Part shown: positions 33,871 to 45,300 of the stretch, piece by piece | Layout: every line of letters begins with the position of its first letter | Position numbering within the stretch: the first letter of the stretch is position 1 | NCBI RefSeq assembly: GCF_910592395.1 | Contig: NC_088311.1 | Coordinates: 18,726,501-18,790,500, forward strand | Reading direction: 5' to 3' | DNA from: Lineus longissimus | Taxonomy: Eukaryota > Nemertea > Pilidiophora > Heteronemertea > Lineidae | DNA length: 64,000 bases | The notes under the pieces: model-generated | Databases searched by the model: none | The model's input: the letters and a program-made list of their open reading frames with translations, nothing else | What the model was told of the DNA's origin: nothing | Program-made: the position numbers and the translations under genes

Positions 33871-34449
33871 AACACTCTTGACTTTATTAGACACAACAAC
33901 TAATCTGGTAGTTATTGTACCGACTGTGAAATTGGTAAAAATATTAGTGAACTAAGCATTAGTTAGATATCTTGGTAAAAAAGCAGTAGTAAAAAATAAC
34001 CATTATAAAAATGGTTAAGAATTTCTGTTTCGATAGTTAAAACAACTAATTTCACATTCGTTGCAATAGGAACGCCCAGAATATTTTTTTTTTGAATGAA
34101 ATAGTTATTTTTACCAATGAATGATGCAAAGCAAACGCTTTAATTAGTGTAGCACGAATATGCACTCCTGTAATATGGACTCCGAAACCACATAGGTAAG
34201 TCAATTTGACTGAAACTTCACCATTTCTTCTTTTTAAACACACCCAATTCACTCTCAATTTAAGAAGAATTATATTTCAAATGATGAGACCACGCATGCG
34301 TATTGATCTCAAACTGAACTATTTTCGTAAAGGGTTTTTCATTTCCATGAAATTGTCCGTTTTCAAAATATACAAGAGCCATCAGGTGCAAAACAACATG
34401 TGCTTGCGTTAGAGTAATTTAAATACGGTTTTCCCCGCACAAAGATGGA

Positions 34450-34995
34450 AAGCGCTCGCATCCGCTGCGCCATCTCCTGTGAAAGTGATGTCACACTATG
34501 CGTTTCTCTGCATTTGCTGGTACATTACGTTGATTTGCCCTGGCCCAATCGACCCCCGCTGCGCCATCTCCTGTGAAAGTGATGTATGCATTCTCTGCAT
34601 TTGATGGTACATTACGTTGATTTGCCCTGGCCCAATCGACCCCCGCTGCGCCATCTCCTGTGAAAGTGATGTATGCATTTCTCTGCATTTGCTGGTACAT
34701 TGCGTTAATTTGCCCTGGCCCAATCGACCCCCGATGCGCCATCTCCTGTGAAAGTGATGTATGCATTCTCTGCATTTGATGGTACATTACGTTGATTTGC
34801 ACTGGCCCAATCGACCCCCGCTGCGCCATCTTCTGTGAAAGTGATGTATGCATTTCTCTGCATTTGCTGGTACATTACGTTGATTTGCCCTGGCCCAATC
34901 GACCCCCGCTGCGCCATCTCCTGTGAAAGTGATGTACATGTATGCATTTCTCTGCATTTGCTGGTACATTACATTGATTTGCCCTGGCCCAATCG
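34450..34995 (-). repeat. 87/88-bp minisatellite with alternating unit types
   Basis: Six units bounded by CCCAATCGACCCCCGCTGCG at 34544, 34631, 34719, 34806, 34894 and 34988. Spacings are 87, 88, 87, 88 and 94 bp. The 87-bp form has GCATTCTCTGCATTTGATGG and the 88-bp form GCATTTCTCTGCATTTGCTG, in strict alternation, so the true unit is a 175-bp dimer. Long ORFs through it (for example minus 34491-34853) repeat a 29-residue peptide with SLSQEMAQRGSIGPGQ. Confidence 0.9.
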
Positions 34996-35457
34996 ATCCC
35001 CATGAAAGCTGTTCCTTGGGTCGATGTAATCAAGATTTGTCCTAAAAACCCATTGATAAGACAGTAGAACAATGGGAATTTAGGCCAAGACCCAAACGGG
35101 CTTTTCCGTTGGGCTGGGCCAAAGTTCTTGCAACTGTTAACCTTTTTTAACATGTTCGTCATAAAATGTATCCGTGTTTTGATGCGATAGACAGCTACAT
35201 GTAGAAAAGCCGCGGCATTGTTATATGTACATTTATGTGAATTGATGTTTTCTGTTCGAGATGTAAACGTCATCATATCACCGGCAGTCCATGAGAGCAA
35301 AGCTATATTTTCCTCCTGAAAAATTCGATTTCAGAAAAAGATTGTTGGGTCAATTGCTAAATCCCCATCCAATTTCCCAAAAACCGAGGCCACTGCCAAA
35401 AGGTTCTATGGCTAACCCTGACCTAAACACATCCTTGGAGCATTAGTCAGGGATTCT

Positions 35458-35556
35458 GGGCCCGGTTTCTCTGTGAATCAACTTAAGACAAAACTTAAGA
35501 AATTCTCATACTTAAGTCACCAAAACAGACTTAAGATTATTTGCGAAACCGGGCCC
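35458..35556. mobile_element. 99-bp MITE with GGGCCCGGTTTC termini
   Basis: Starts GGGCCCGGTTTCTC and ends in the inverted GCGAAACCGGGCCC. Internal CTTAAG words are symmetrically placed. No ORF. I cannot fix a target duplication beyond a base or two. Confidence 0.7.
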
Positions 35557-35608
35557 TGCAGTCGATAAATTAATGTGGTGTTGATTCTCTTTGCTGTTTC
35601 TGCTTCAG

Positions 35609-35692
35609 ATATTGCTTCACACCCTGTTGTGAGTGCTGTAAGTCGAGGTTTCCTCAGTTGTACAGCTGACACTGAGGCAAAAGATGCCATGA
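35609..35692 (+). CDS. Isolated plus-strand exon candidate (84 bp)
   Basis: A pyrimidine-rich acceptor (TTTGCTGTTTCTGCTTCAG) ends at 35608 and a near-consensus donor (ATGA|GTAAGTTA) follows 35692. Phase 1 in and out gives 27 whole codons reading IASHPVVSAVSRGFLSC and TADTEAKDAM. The other two frames are partly closed. The family is not recognised and I found no adjoining exon. Confidence 0.4.
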
Positions 35693-36581
35693 GTAAGTTA
35701 CTAGATCGCATTATAGACAAACTGCTTGGTCATATAATTACTTTTCAAACATTTGCCAATTTTTTTTCTTGAAAACGAACCCTACTTTGTAAACACTGGT
35801 TACAACTATGTGAAATACTCTCCTATCAACAACTCGTCCATCCTACTGTGAGACACAACAGTGTAGACCATGAACTCGGAAAACAGGTGAGGAATTGTCG
35901 TGCTGTAAAATGTTTTGATAAGTACACAACCAGGACGGAATTGATATCAAGATCTTAAACACGATTCGTACAAAGTATTGATGTAAGAATCGGATTAAAA
36001 TCTTGTACAGTTTCTTACAAGATTATTATGCGTTTCTTATAAGATTCTATTTCAACGTCTTCTTCTGAGTTTCGTGTAAGATTCGTGCGAGATTCCAGTA
36101 TTGGATCTCGTTCAGTTTCTCATAATATGATTATGTGGAATTATATGCTGCTAAAAATATTTTCAACTGTGAAACAGCTATCTGTTTAAGTGTCTAGCTA
36201 TTGCCGAGGCACCGTTATCGCGAGAGTGTTTCTTTAACTTTCGCCAGTTGTTGCTTTTGAGAGTGTTTGCCCTCAATGTTTAGGGCACTGAAAGACAGAT
36301 GATTGACCGCTTTTTATCTGTTTCCTCCAATTCAAAAGTCCAGGTCTCTCTAGCTGTCTATTGTATTGAAAAACCAAAAACGTTATACCTTTGGTTCTGT
36401 TCGAACAGTATGCAGGTGCAATTTTAAAAGCATACCATTCCCATGTTGCCTATTTGGCTGTTTGAAGGTTTGGTTAAAGGTCGTCGGGAACAACACATAA
36501 GGGATGTGTACGGAATCCCAAATGTTGTGTGTCTCAAGGCATGAAGGGTCGAGGTCAATACGGAGCATGAACGTGATACTC

Positions 36582-36587
36582 TTTATT
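36582..36587 (-). terminator. Candidate poly(A) signal of the 592-residue gene
   Basis: AATAAA on the minus strand, 435 bp after the stop codon at 37022. It is the first canonical hexamer I found downstream. Confidence 0.45.
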
Positions 36588-37021
36588 CACTCTTATAAGG
36601 TCAATTGACATTGAGGCATAAACACGTCGTGCTCAATATTATGCACGCAATGTGCATTTTAGTCGCATCCACAATTGTCCGATTAGTCCGATTGGTTCAT
36701 TCGTCACCAGCGCCAATCCTGGTTCACTGATCGAATACTTTATGCAGAAAGACAATGGTCATGATGGTTGGGGCAAGAGCTTAATATTAGCAAATGACCT
36801 TATAAAAGGTGAAAAGAGAGTATTTCGCACTACATGACACGCAAGAAGTTAGCAGTAAATTATGTTTTAAGCGTTTCAGTCTAAACACTCAGAAGGATGA
36901 GACGTCTTGATACGAAAAGCATTTTCGGATCTTATTGATGACGTACATGTATTTGGCGATATTGATAATCTAAGCGCATGATTTTTCTATAAAATCGACA
37001 CTTGGAAATGTACTGGCTGTG

Positions 37022-38800
37022 TTATGCCACCAAAGGCTGGGCGCTCATCTGAAGCTCCTCAAATTCTGCTGCAGGAAACCTGCTGTCTGGCGTGCTCATT
37101 TCAGGCGTGAAACTCCCAGCAGACCCGGAGCTACGGGGCGCAGAACTCCGTGATTGTCCTCGCGATGTCAACTCGTCTCCATCCTGTTCTGCATTCACTT
37201 GATCTATCACTTGAGCCACCCCAGACGCAGGCGTCTCACTCCTGCTCAACGCGATGATGTCGTTATCCGAAGCCACTAAGGATGGCAATGGCAATATGGT
37301 GTTATTGTCCCGCTGCTTTGGCCATTTGTGTCGGAGGCATGACTTTCGAAAATGGGGTAATGTTTCAGCATTCATGACGAAGTCTCTGTTTAGTCCATTT
37401 GGCCACAACGCGTCGTGCCGAATGATCAAGTCGTTGTGCTTTACATCCCGCTCAAGCGGATCCTCTGCAGTCACGAAGTAAAAGTACCAATCGTCCGCCG
37501 TCGTACTCATCAACAAGGCAGCCAGTAGATAGAAATCGCAGCAGCCAACCAAAGACCTGTATACCAAGACTCGGACAGTCCCAAGAACGTTATCTGACTG
37601 GCCAACGTACCGGAAATGGGGAACCGTCTTGTGTTGAAAGACGTAAACCCCCGGTTCATGCATCTTCTTCGCCAGTGTGTGCTGCGTCTCGCTGTCTGGG
37701 TGCCATTTTGTTGCCTTCTCAGCCAAGATCTTCATGAGCATTGGCAGCTGGAAATATTTGTCACCGAATGGATAAATCGCCGTGTCCACATTCAATCCCC
37801 ACCAGCCACTTTTCAAACACAAGTCTCGCTTCATTGCTAAACGACGACTTTTGTCTCTGCGATCCAACATCTCTTTGAACAAGGCGCATGCGTAGTCTAA
37901 GTTATCCGCATCCTCGTCGTCGAACGAGTTGAAACGAGATTTCAGCGTTTTAGTGACGTCATGAAACGCATTGACCTCGTTGTCGAAGCGTTCCAAGGTC
38001 TTCTCTTTCAATTCGATTATGAAGCGTTTAAACATGGTGTATGTTAAATCTTCCAAGGGGATAGGCTTTGCTTTGAATGTTTCTCTTTCTCTTCCTGAAT
38101 CTGGTGTCGTTGCGTGGAATGATTCATCCGCCGGTGGCCAGGCGTGCTTGAGGCAAAGCCGCCTGATCTCAGGTAAGGTCGCCGGCGTGAGGTTGAGCTG
38201 CATGTTAAGACCGCAAGGCCACAGGCTGTTGTGTTCCAACACCACTTCATTTTCGTGGTGATCTAGCATTTGTAAGTCGCCGTGAAATCGGAAGAAGAAG
38301 TCCCAGTCTCTTGCTTGTGAGCACAGGAATGCCGCGACGATTGGAGAGAACTCGGCGGTGCCTGCTAGTGCTCCGAGTATCAAACATTGCACACTGTTGA
38401 CAACAAAACTCGACTGCGAAGCGTAGCGGAGGCACGGGATAGCCTTGTGTTGGAAGACGAATATTCCTGGCCCTTCGATTTTGTCGTTTAGCTCAAGCAT
38501 GCTGTCGCTTAAGTTAAACCATTCCATGGTCTTCAAAACTAATGTCTGACGGAATTTAGCAAGTTTCATTGTCTTTCCTTTTCCCTCGAAGGCCGATTTG
38601 GGGTCTGCACCCCACCAGCCGCTGCTAAACCTCAGTATCCTTTGACATTGTAAATCTTCTTCCTCGACCTTGGAACATACTGCATCCTTGTGCAGTTCGT
38701 AGAGTTTCCGACATATGTCATTGTCGCCTTCCTCGAAGCGTTCGACTCGAGATAGGAGGATGCCCTCCAATGACCCGAAGTCCTCGCTTTCAGTCGCCAT
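37022..38800 (-). CDS. 592-residue protein with two tandem GIY-YIG-like repeats
   Basis: A single long ORF from the ATG at 38800 (context AAGATGG) to the TAA at 37022. It consists of two related halves. Each begins with SGWWG (residues 60-64 and 331-335) and continues to PGIFVFQHKAIPCLRYASQS (111-130) or PGVYVFQHKTVPHFRYVGQS (383-402), then DWDFFF or DWYFYF, LWPCGLN or LWPNGLN, and CLKHAWP or CLRHKWP. GVY...YVG plus a later WPNGLN resembles a GIY-YIG nuclease core. The first half has YAS instead of YVG, and the usual catalytic Glu is not evident (HNDLI), so activity is doubtful. The C-terminal 100 residues are Ser/Pro-rich and disordered. Cellular role unknown. A splice acceptor lies in the 5' UTR. 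Confidence 0.7.
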   Translation of the reverse strand: MATESEDFGSLEGILLSRVERFEEGDNDICRKLYELHKDAVCSKVEEEDLQCQRILRFSSGWWGADPKSAFEGKGKTMKLAKFRQTLVLKTMEWFNLSDSMLELNDKIEGPGIFVFQHKAIPCLRYASQSSFVVNSVQCLILGALAGTAEFSPIVAAFLCSQARDWDFFFRFHGDLQMLDHHENEVVLEHNSLWPCGLNMQLNLTPATLPEIRRLCLKHAWPPADESFHATTPDSGRERETFKAKPIPLEDLTYTMFKRFIIELKEKTLERFDNEVNAFHDVTKTLKSRFNSFDDEDADNLDYACALFKEMLDRRDKSRRLAMKRDLCLKSGWWGLNVDTAIYPFGDKYFQLPMLMKILAEKATKWHPDSETQHTLAKKMHEPGVYVFQHKTVPHFRYVGQSDNVLGTVRVLVYRSLVGCCDFYLLAALLMSTTADDWYFYFVTAEDPLERDVKHNDLIIRHDALWPNGLNRDFVMNAETLPHFRKSCLRHKWPKQRDNNTILPLPSLVASDNDIIALSRSETPASGVAQVIDQVNAEQDGDELTSRGQSRSSAPRSSGSAGSFTPEMSTPDSRFPAAEFEELQMSAQPLVA

Positions 38801-38859
38801 CTTGCTTGAAGGGAACCGGGGTCAAGGTCAGTAGGGCGTCATCGTTTTTGTCTGGCAGT
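38801..38859 (-). other. 5' UTR part of the coding exon, with upstream splice acceptor
   Basis: TTTTTCTCTTTCAG ends directly above 38859 on the minus strand, 59 bp before the ATG. This suggests a spliced 5' leader whose first exon lies further right and is not identified. Confidence 0.5.
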
Positions 38860-41580
38860 CTGAAAGAGAAAAATGAATAGTCATGAAGATATTAACAAAG
38901 TATGGTAAGCGGGTATTCATGTTGACGGAGCAAATTTCTCGTTCTGATTCACCATCTTGGCCGATGTGACAGAAATGTTAGTCTTCTGGAATGTAAGTCC
39001 AACTACGTACGATAGGTTTGAGAGAGAACTGAAATCTCACTTAACGGAATAAGCAATTACGTTCAATGATCAAACGGTTTGCGTTCAGGATAACCTTCTA
39101 AATCAGAACTCAAACATGCTTAGAAATCACAACCGTCAATACAGCAAGGTATTTTATACAATTAACGAAAACAATTTTGCATTATAAATGGGTTATATAG
39201 TGGCCTACTAGTTCATTATTTGGCTTAGAGCAGTCTGGTGCATATTTGAATATTCCCTGAAGGGCTGTTTATACAACCACAGGTTAATCGCCTTTTCTGT
39301 TTGAAAACAGCAGTAGTCCTTCGCGAAAGTAAAGACTAATAGGGTGTTTTCGCAAATCACCCGAAACGCCATCATGATATCAGGCTTTTTTACTTCTACG
39401 TCATGTCGATATTTGCATAATAGTTGGCGTTTCGGCATCTTGGCGCCAGGCCAGTGCTTTTCAATATACTCCGAAACGCCAACTTGAACCGTTACATTGT
39501 ATCTCATTGTTTGACCTCCTGATCACGAAGGCGAACAATAGGGTAGGCGTTCACGTAGACGTTTCGGGGGCTTTGCGAAAACTTCCTGTTCCGTGGACCA
39601 TGTGCTCATGTCGTGTATGAAAATTTCGTCACTCTAGCTAGCTACAACTATCGGCTTCAGGTGAATGTCCTGTCCTCTGTTTCCAAGGTCTTGTAGGGTG
39701 AAAGACGCTGAGCAGGTAAACCAACAAACCAGGAAGCATCGGCACATCAGTCGATAAAGCAGTAGACCAGTATAGCAATATCAAATGTCACTGCTGGAAA
39801 CGTGTCCATCCCTATTGTATGGCAATTTGCTTGGTATGGTTCTACAGGGACCAATCAGCTTCAATATGCCCAGGGTAATACAAGTGCATAATAGAATCCT
39901 TTTCCTAGACACTGTATCCTGTAGGACATTTAAAACTGTTGCAACTGCAATCTAAATTTAATTCACACAACTTGATTTGTCTGTATTTCTACATGCAGTA
40001 CGGTATTGGCGACAAATTGAGCATGAGTTTCACGGCACCACTAAGACAGCCACAGCCAAGGCAACACCATGTTCCATTATAAAGGAATAATACCATCAGC
40101 CCGGTTGCCAGTGGCTGTTTTTTTTAGTTGATGGATAGAAAATCGTCGCGATTACCGGTGTGTTGGTGCCGCGTGTCGCGTGTCAGAAAGCCATCTCTTC
40201 ATAAGCGCAGCGAAATCCAGGTGCAGTGTCCTGGACGTGCTAGAGGATGTCGTTTGAAGGCGGAAGAAAGAAGCGACATGTCGAGCTCACGTGGTGTGAT
40301 GCTGGGGCATGATGTTCCTTGATAGCAATGTCCATGCCACGGCTAACTTACCATACTGAATAGGTCTCAGAGCAGTGTCGCGGTCGCCTCGGTGTAATTG
40401 TCAGAGTTGTAGCTATCCGCAAAAGGTGTCCCTGTGACTACGGAAAATCTTGGTGGTCTTATCCAATTGCTTCTAAAGTCTCCAACTCGGATTCCGCGAC
40501 ATGAATGTGAATACGAACGTGTTGATGATATCAACGTGTTTCCTGCATGCTTTGCTCCAACACGTGTGTCATACATTGAATGCACACAGCTTTGATTGAA
40601 AGACCTTGTAACCATAGCTGTTAAATTTATTGATCTCTAATTGACCAGCTTTGCGAATCGATTGAAAAATCACAGTGATATTTGGGATCGATCTGTCGTG
40701 CCGGGATCAATGGCAATACAGGATAATAAATATCACCTTATTAATTGCTAAAATGATATATTTTACGATAAAAATCACTACGCTGCACCTATTCTTAGTC
40801 TTCCTTTCTTAATGAAATAGCGGGAAAAGCTAAAAGTGCCCCAAAACGAGCGGTTTTTATTGCTGCGACCTTCGACAATTACCGCTGCGATGATTAATAA
40901 AAAGATCGCTCGACAACGGGTTAAAGCGCTAATCGATATTGTTTTAAGGTCGCTCAGAGATCATTATTTCTTGCTGCCGGCATCTGCAATGACACGCGCA
41001 AACGAGAGAGTTTTTGTCGCATGCGATCTTCATCGCAGATTTAACAAATCGGCTCCCCGACAAATTTACCTACTATCACTTCTTACCTCCAAGACCAAAG
41101 CAGCTTCAACCCTCTGTGTAGTCCAATGTAAGCTCCTGCTTATCATGGAATATTTCAGATGACACAAATAAATATTTAGCCGAAGTTTCTTATGCAAAAA
41201 CATCAGTCAAAACAAACTTCTACCAGGTTTGGCAATGCCGTGTTAGTTTATGGCATAAAACCAACACAAATTTCAATACTGGTGTTAATGCTAGTACTTG
41301 GTTCGATTGTTACCCCTGGCTACTAGGCCTACGAGTTGTAAATTAGCCAAGCTTTACAGGCTTTCTTCAGCTCGCTGTCATAGCCAATTGACGCCTAATA
41401 AAGCGGTAATATGTCTTCGAATAGTCAGATTTTCATATCGAATACGGCATATTAGGGACCATTCTTCGTGCCCTAAATGTAGGCTATTGAGAGAAAGTAA
41501 ATTATTGTGATCATTTGAATAAGCCATGGCTGACCTGTGATGTGGTTGAGCCTAGGTATTTCTAACTTCGCTAAATAATT
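38860..41580. other. Intergenic stretch
   Basis: Contains the foldback at 39338-39590; otherwise only short ORFs. The promoter of the 592-residue gene should lie here but I cannot locate it. Confidence 0.4.
39338..39590. mobile_element. Foldback element with nested inverted repeats (GCGTTTCGG family)
   Basis: Outer arms GTTTTCGCAAATCACCCG and, inverted, GTTTTCGCAAAGCCCCCG. Inner arms AGTTGGCGTTTCGG and CCGAAACGCCAACTT. A half-copy (GGCGTTTCGGGGGATTTACG) occurs at about 52445-52480. The 99-codon minus ORF inside is a by-product of the repeat. Confidence 0.6.
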
Positions 41581-41829
41581 AGAGATTGTATTGAACGATA
41601 TCCAGACTTGGTTATACGATTTCCTGCTCTCGAAGACCATATTAAAAGTAATTAATTTTGTTGGCCTAGTAGCGGCGAAGCCTGCCTATCGATCAACGAC
41701 CAAAATGATCACCACTTATCTTACAAAGTTGTCAAGGAATCACCGAAAACACTCTGGGATAAGTTACACCAGAAACCTGATGCCTTTAACATGTTTAACG
41801 GCCTGACTGCGGTGAGATGGGTGAACTGA
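41581..41829 (+). pseudogene. Broken protein-coding fragment of unknown family
   Basis: One frame reads through about 82 codons with a single internal TAA. Before the stop: RYPDLVIRFPALEDHIKSN. After it: SINDQNDHHLSYKVV, KESPKTLWDKLHQKP and FNMFNGLTAVRWVN, then TGA at 41827. Composition is strongly protein-like. It may be the end of a degraded transposon or host gene. It converges on the FAS1 gene, whose likely poly(A) signal is 50 bp away. Confidence 0.45.
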
Positions 41830-41879
41830 ACGTATAATGCCAAAAAAACAGATATCAAGGATTGTAAAGCAAAAATACT

Positions 41880-41885
41880 TTTATT
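41880..41885 (-). terminator. Candidate poly(A) signal of the FAS1 gene
   Basis: AATAAA on the minus strand, about 440 bp beyond the stop codon at 42323. No canonical hexamer was noticed closer. Confidence 0.5.
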
Positions 41886-42322
41886 ACACTATCATCAATG
41901 AGTTACATAACCGTATAAGTATTGTGCGCTTATCATTTTGATTAACATACACAGCGGCGTATACATGTACATACTGCCCCCGGGAGGGTCCATTTCACTA
42001 CAAACTTCTAATTAATTTGCCACTAGGGCATTGCTCGTTTCCTGTCACAAGGCAATGCACGCTTTCTGGGACATTGCACTCTGTATAATTGTCGAAACGC
42101 TTGTATCCCATTATATCATCAACCCAGTCATATAAAAAAATGTATTTTGATCAGTAATTTTGTCAACCGAGAGTAACGTCCGATAAATCCAATATGGGCA
42201 AACCTTTGCAGACCGACGCGACCGCTTCTCGTCTTTTTAGTCCTCGACGTCATAATATGGGACCCTCAACTTCATAATACATGGATATCCACTACCATCA
42301 AGGCCTATTATCCACACGGCTA

Positions 42323-45300
42323 CTAATGCAGCCATCCCACCCATCCACGCTGCCCTTGAATGATGGTGCCATCAATAGCATGGATGACTCCATTGGTGGC
42401 CGTAATGTCACATGACTCCACGTCAACGTTGCTGACCTTGACCTTTCCGAAATCTGATCTCAAAGTCAGGTACCTGCCGGCGAGATTCTGCAGTCTTGGC
42501 ATGAAGGTCGACCATGGCATTTCACTGTCGGTGAAACTGGCGCAGCATAGGGAACCTAAAATGAACCAAACGAAAACAATGTTACCCATGTAAATGGGAT
42601 TGGCAATCAGAATATTTGCATTTGGTCAAGAAGTCAGTAACAATAGTCGCTTTGACGTGGGAGGAATCTACAATTTTGTGAAAATGTGACAAGAGATTGC
42701 TATGATGCAAGATAAACTTGCGTTTTGGTGCTTTGGGGTTCTTTCTCAGTGCTTTTTTAAAGACCCCGATCTCCCGATATAGTCTCGTTGATACAGAAAC
42801 GATCAGACAATTATTTGATGACATGCACTGACATGCACTGCGATGGAGCATGACCGTCGCAGGGTATTTTGACCAATAACAAACCCACCTCTGACCACGT
42901 GACTCTTCACAAAGCTTCGGATGCTGTCAATGCTGTCTGTGCTGATAATGATGTCCTCCATGGACTGGAACGATGAGACAACCAAAAATCTCAAATATGT
43001 CAATTGATCATCTTCCGGTGACTAGTGTGCAGAGTTAGGGGACTGGGCCGTTTCGTTGTACTGTGAATCAGATGGGTGAGACCCCTAGTGACTGGCGACT
43101 TTGTGTTTCTTTGAGCTACCTGGCTCCTGCCGAGTCTCTCTGTATGGTAGTCGTGAAAAGGACACTTGCATTGATCGAGTTACTTCTCTTGAAAGTATCT
43201 CTGGGTACGGCAGAGCCATCATTTGCCGTAGGAGGAAATAACTGACTTTCTAAACGCAAAACCACGGTATATTTCTTTGAAGTCATGGAAGAAATGGCAG
43301 ATTATCAGAAATTATTCAATGACATAACATATCTACAGTATTGCTTCATCATATTCAAAAGGAGCTGAAAACGTGAGACGGAACTCTACCCTATAGGTCC
43401 TACTGGCGAGTTTGTTAAGCATCGATTTCAACATTCAGACCTGTTGAGAATTGTTGTACATTTTGAAATGCATTTTGTTAAATGGGGATCCAGTATAATC
43501 ATCCTCTCACCTTGTCTGTGGGAGCGAACACGGTATAGGTATCCTCGGCTCCAGTCAGAAGGTCGATCAGACCACCGGACCTCGTCAACAGGTTAATGAA
43601 AATGCTGAATCTTCCGTCCGCTAGCAGGGTGTCCATGATGTTACCTTCTGGTGGGATTAGCACCTGAAGGAAAGATAACGCGTATGATACTTATTAATTG
43701 ATACTTGACTTATCAGTGCGATCATCCGATGCCACTCGGTCGCCAGCCCCCGCAGGTCACCATCGCGCTGATAGTCCTTGCGTCCCACTCGACCGCAACC
43801 ATCCACTTCATCCGGTGTCACCGACTCATCTTTCTTCGTTTCGCACTCGTCGCATTAGGAACCCATCCAATAACTGTCCTTGGAAGTTTGGTCTCTGTTC
43901 ATACGGCTAGAACAAGGCTTAACCATATCAGCATAAGCCCCCCCCCCCCCCGCCCTGTTTATGATATAACAAGTCATCACGGCCATCTTCGAAAATTATC
44001 GGTCAAAATGTCATGATACTAGCTCACAATAAATTTCTTGCTCAAATCGGCGAATACTTTGTTGTGTACTGAGTGCTGTCCAAAATAAAATACCGGTATG
44101 TCTCCCAGATAACAAAATCATGCCCTCCTTCTCAAACAAACTTGTCGATATTTTTCTTGAATTTGAGCTGAAATGTTACCTCACCTTATCAATGATGTGT
44201 ACGACCGCTTGGTCAGTGCAGGTCCACAGGTTTGACTTCACAACGCGAGCACATTGAATAGTCTTAGTGGTCTTTCGCAAGAGAGACGGAAGCTGAAGGA
44301 AGATCAGAGTGTTTTATGGGAAAGTGCATACGTATCGATTGCTGAACCATACATGCCATGCCTCATTGTTGGGTCTCTGAAATAAAATCAAGACCTACAC
44401 GTAGAGCTAAAATACTGCTCAGCCCCACCCACTCGCTCTTGACCCAGTGTTTGATTGTGCCGTGACATTCCTAACCAAGCCCGTAACACCCCCGCCTCGA
44501 CAAAATACAAAGGCTTTGTACTTACGTCTGAGGTGGTTTCGGTTATTTTGATATCTTTGCCGTTGAGTGTCGACAGTGCCATACCATTCTCCAGGTCCGT
44601 GTATCCCATGTGAGGTCTGGCGATATGGTAGTTGAGGAGAGATCGAAGAGCTCTTGGTTCTCTCTTAATAGCATCAAGCTTTGCCGTCGGCAGGGCCTGG
44701 AAAAAACGAGAGAAAGAAATCAGACATTCGCAGCAAGCCTCCCCACCCCATCCAACTTCATCCAGTGGAACCTTGTGGACTCCTCTGATACTCTTTGCAG
44801 GACACCCTCTCCTGTCCATCAAGTCACTGCCTTTGGTCCTGAATGATTTTCTTCTATTCAATTATAACAAGTGTGGATTAATCTATACTTGATTATAAGG
44901 ATAGTCAGAAGAGTGTTACTATTAGAGAAGGCTCTGGTGAATTTCTTGAATATCTTTGTTGACACGTACCGCAATAGCTTCATTCGTTGGAAAGAAGAAT
45001 GTTACGTTCTCCATACTGTCGACGGCTGATCCGAGATGAGCCGAATGGAACAAGCTGACGATGTCTGTGGCGCCCTCTCTATCGGCCAAGTCAAGAACAA
45101 CTGGAGAGAAGAAAAAACAAGTGAATAAATAGCGAGGCTGAGACTTATGGTTATGCTACGTATGCGCGTGCGTACGCATATCAATTCAATTTGATGTCAC
45201 TTAACTTTCAGGGTTGACCATACATGTAGGCACCGCCTTTTTGGCTATAAATTAAGATTCTAAAAACTATCAGAACTACTTCAAAATCAAGTGAATACCC

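Larger units (their letters stand above)
34996..36581. other. Intergenic stretch with one MITE and one exon candidate
   Basis: Apart from 35458-35556 and 35609-35692 I see only short repeats of TCTTACAAGATT-like words near 36000-36120. Confidence 0.4.

Noticed and set aside
34491-34853. 120-codon minus ORF as a gene
   Set aside because: Lies entirely in the 87/88-bp minisatellite and switches frame between units.
44388-44861. 157-codon ORF as a separate gene
   Set aside because: It is exon 10 of the FAS1 gene read through both flanking introns.
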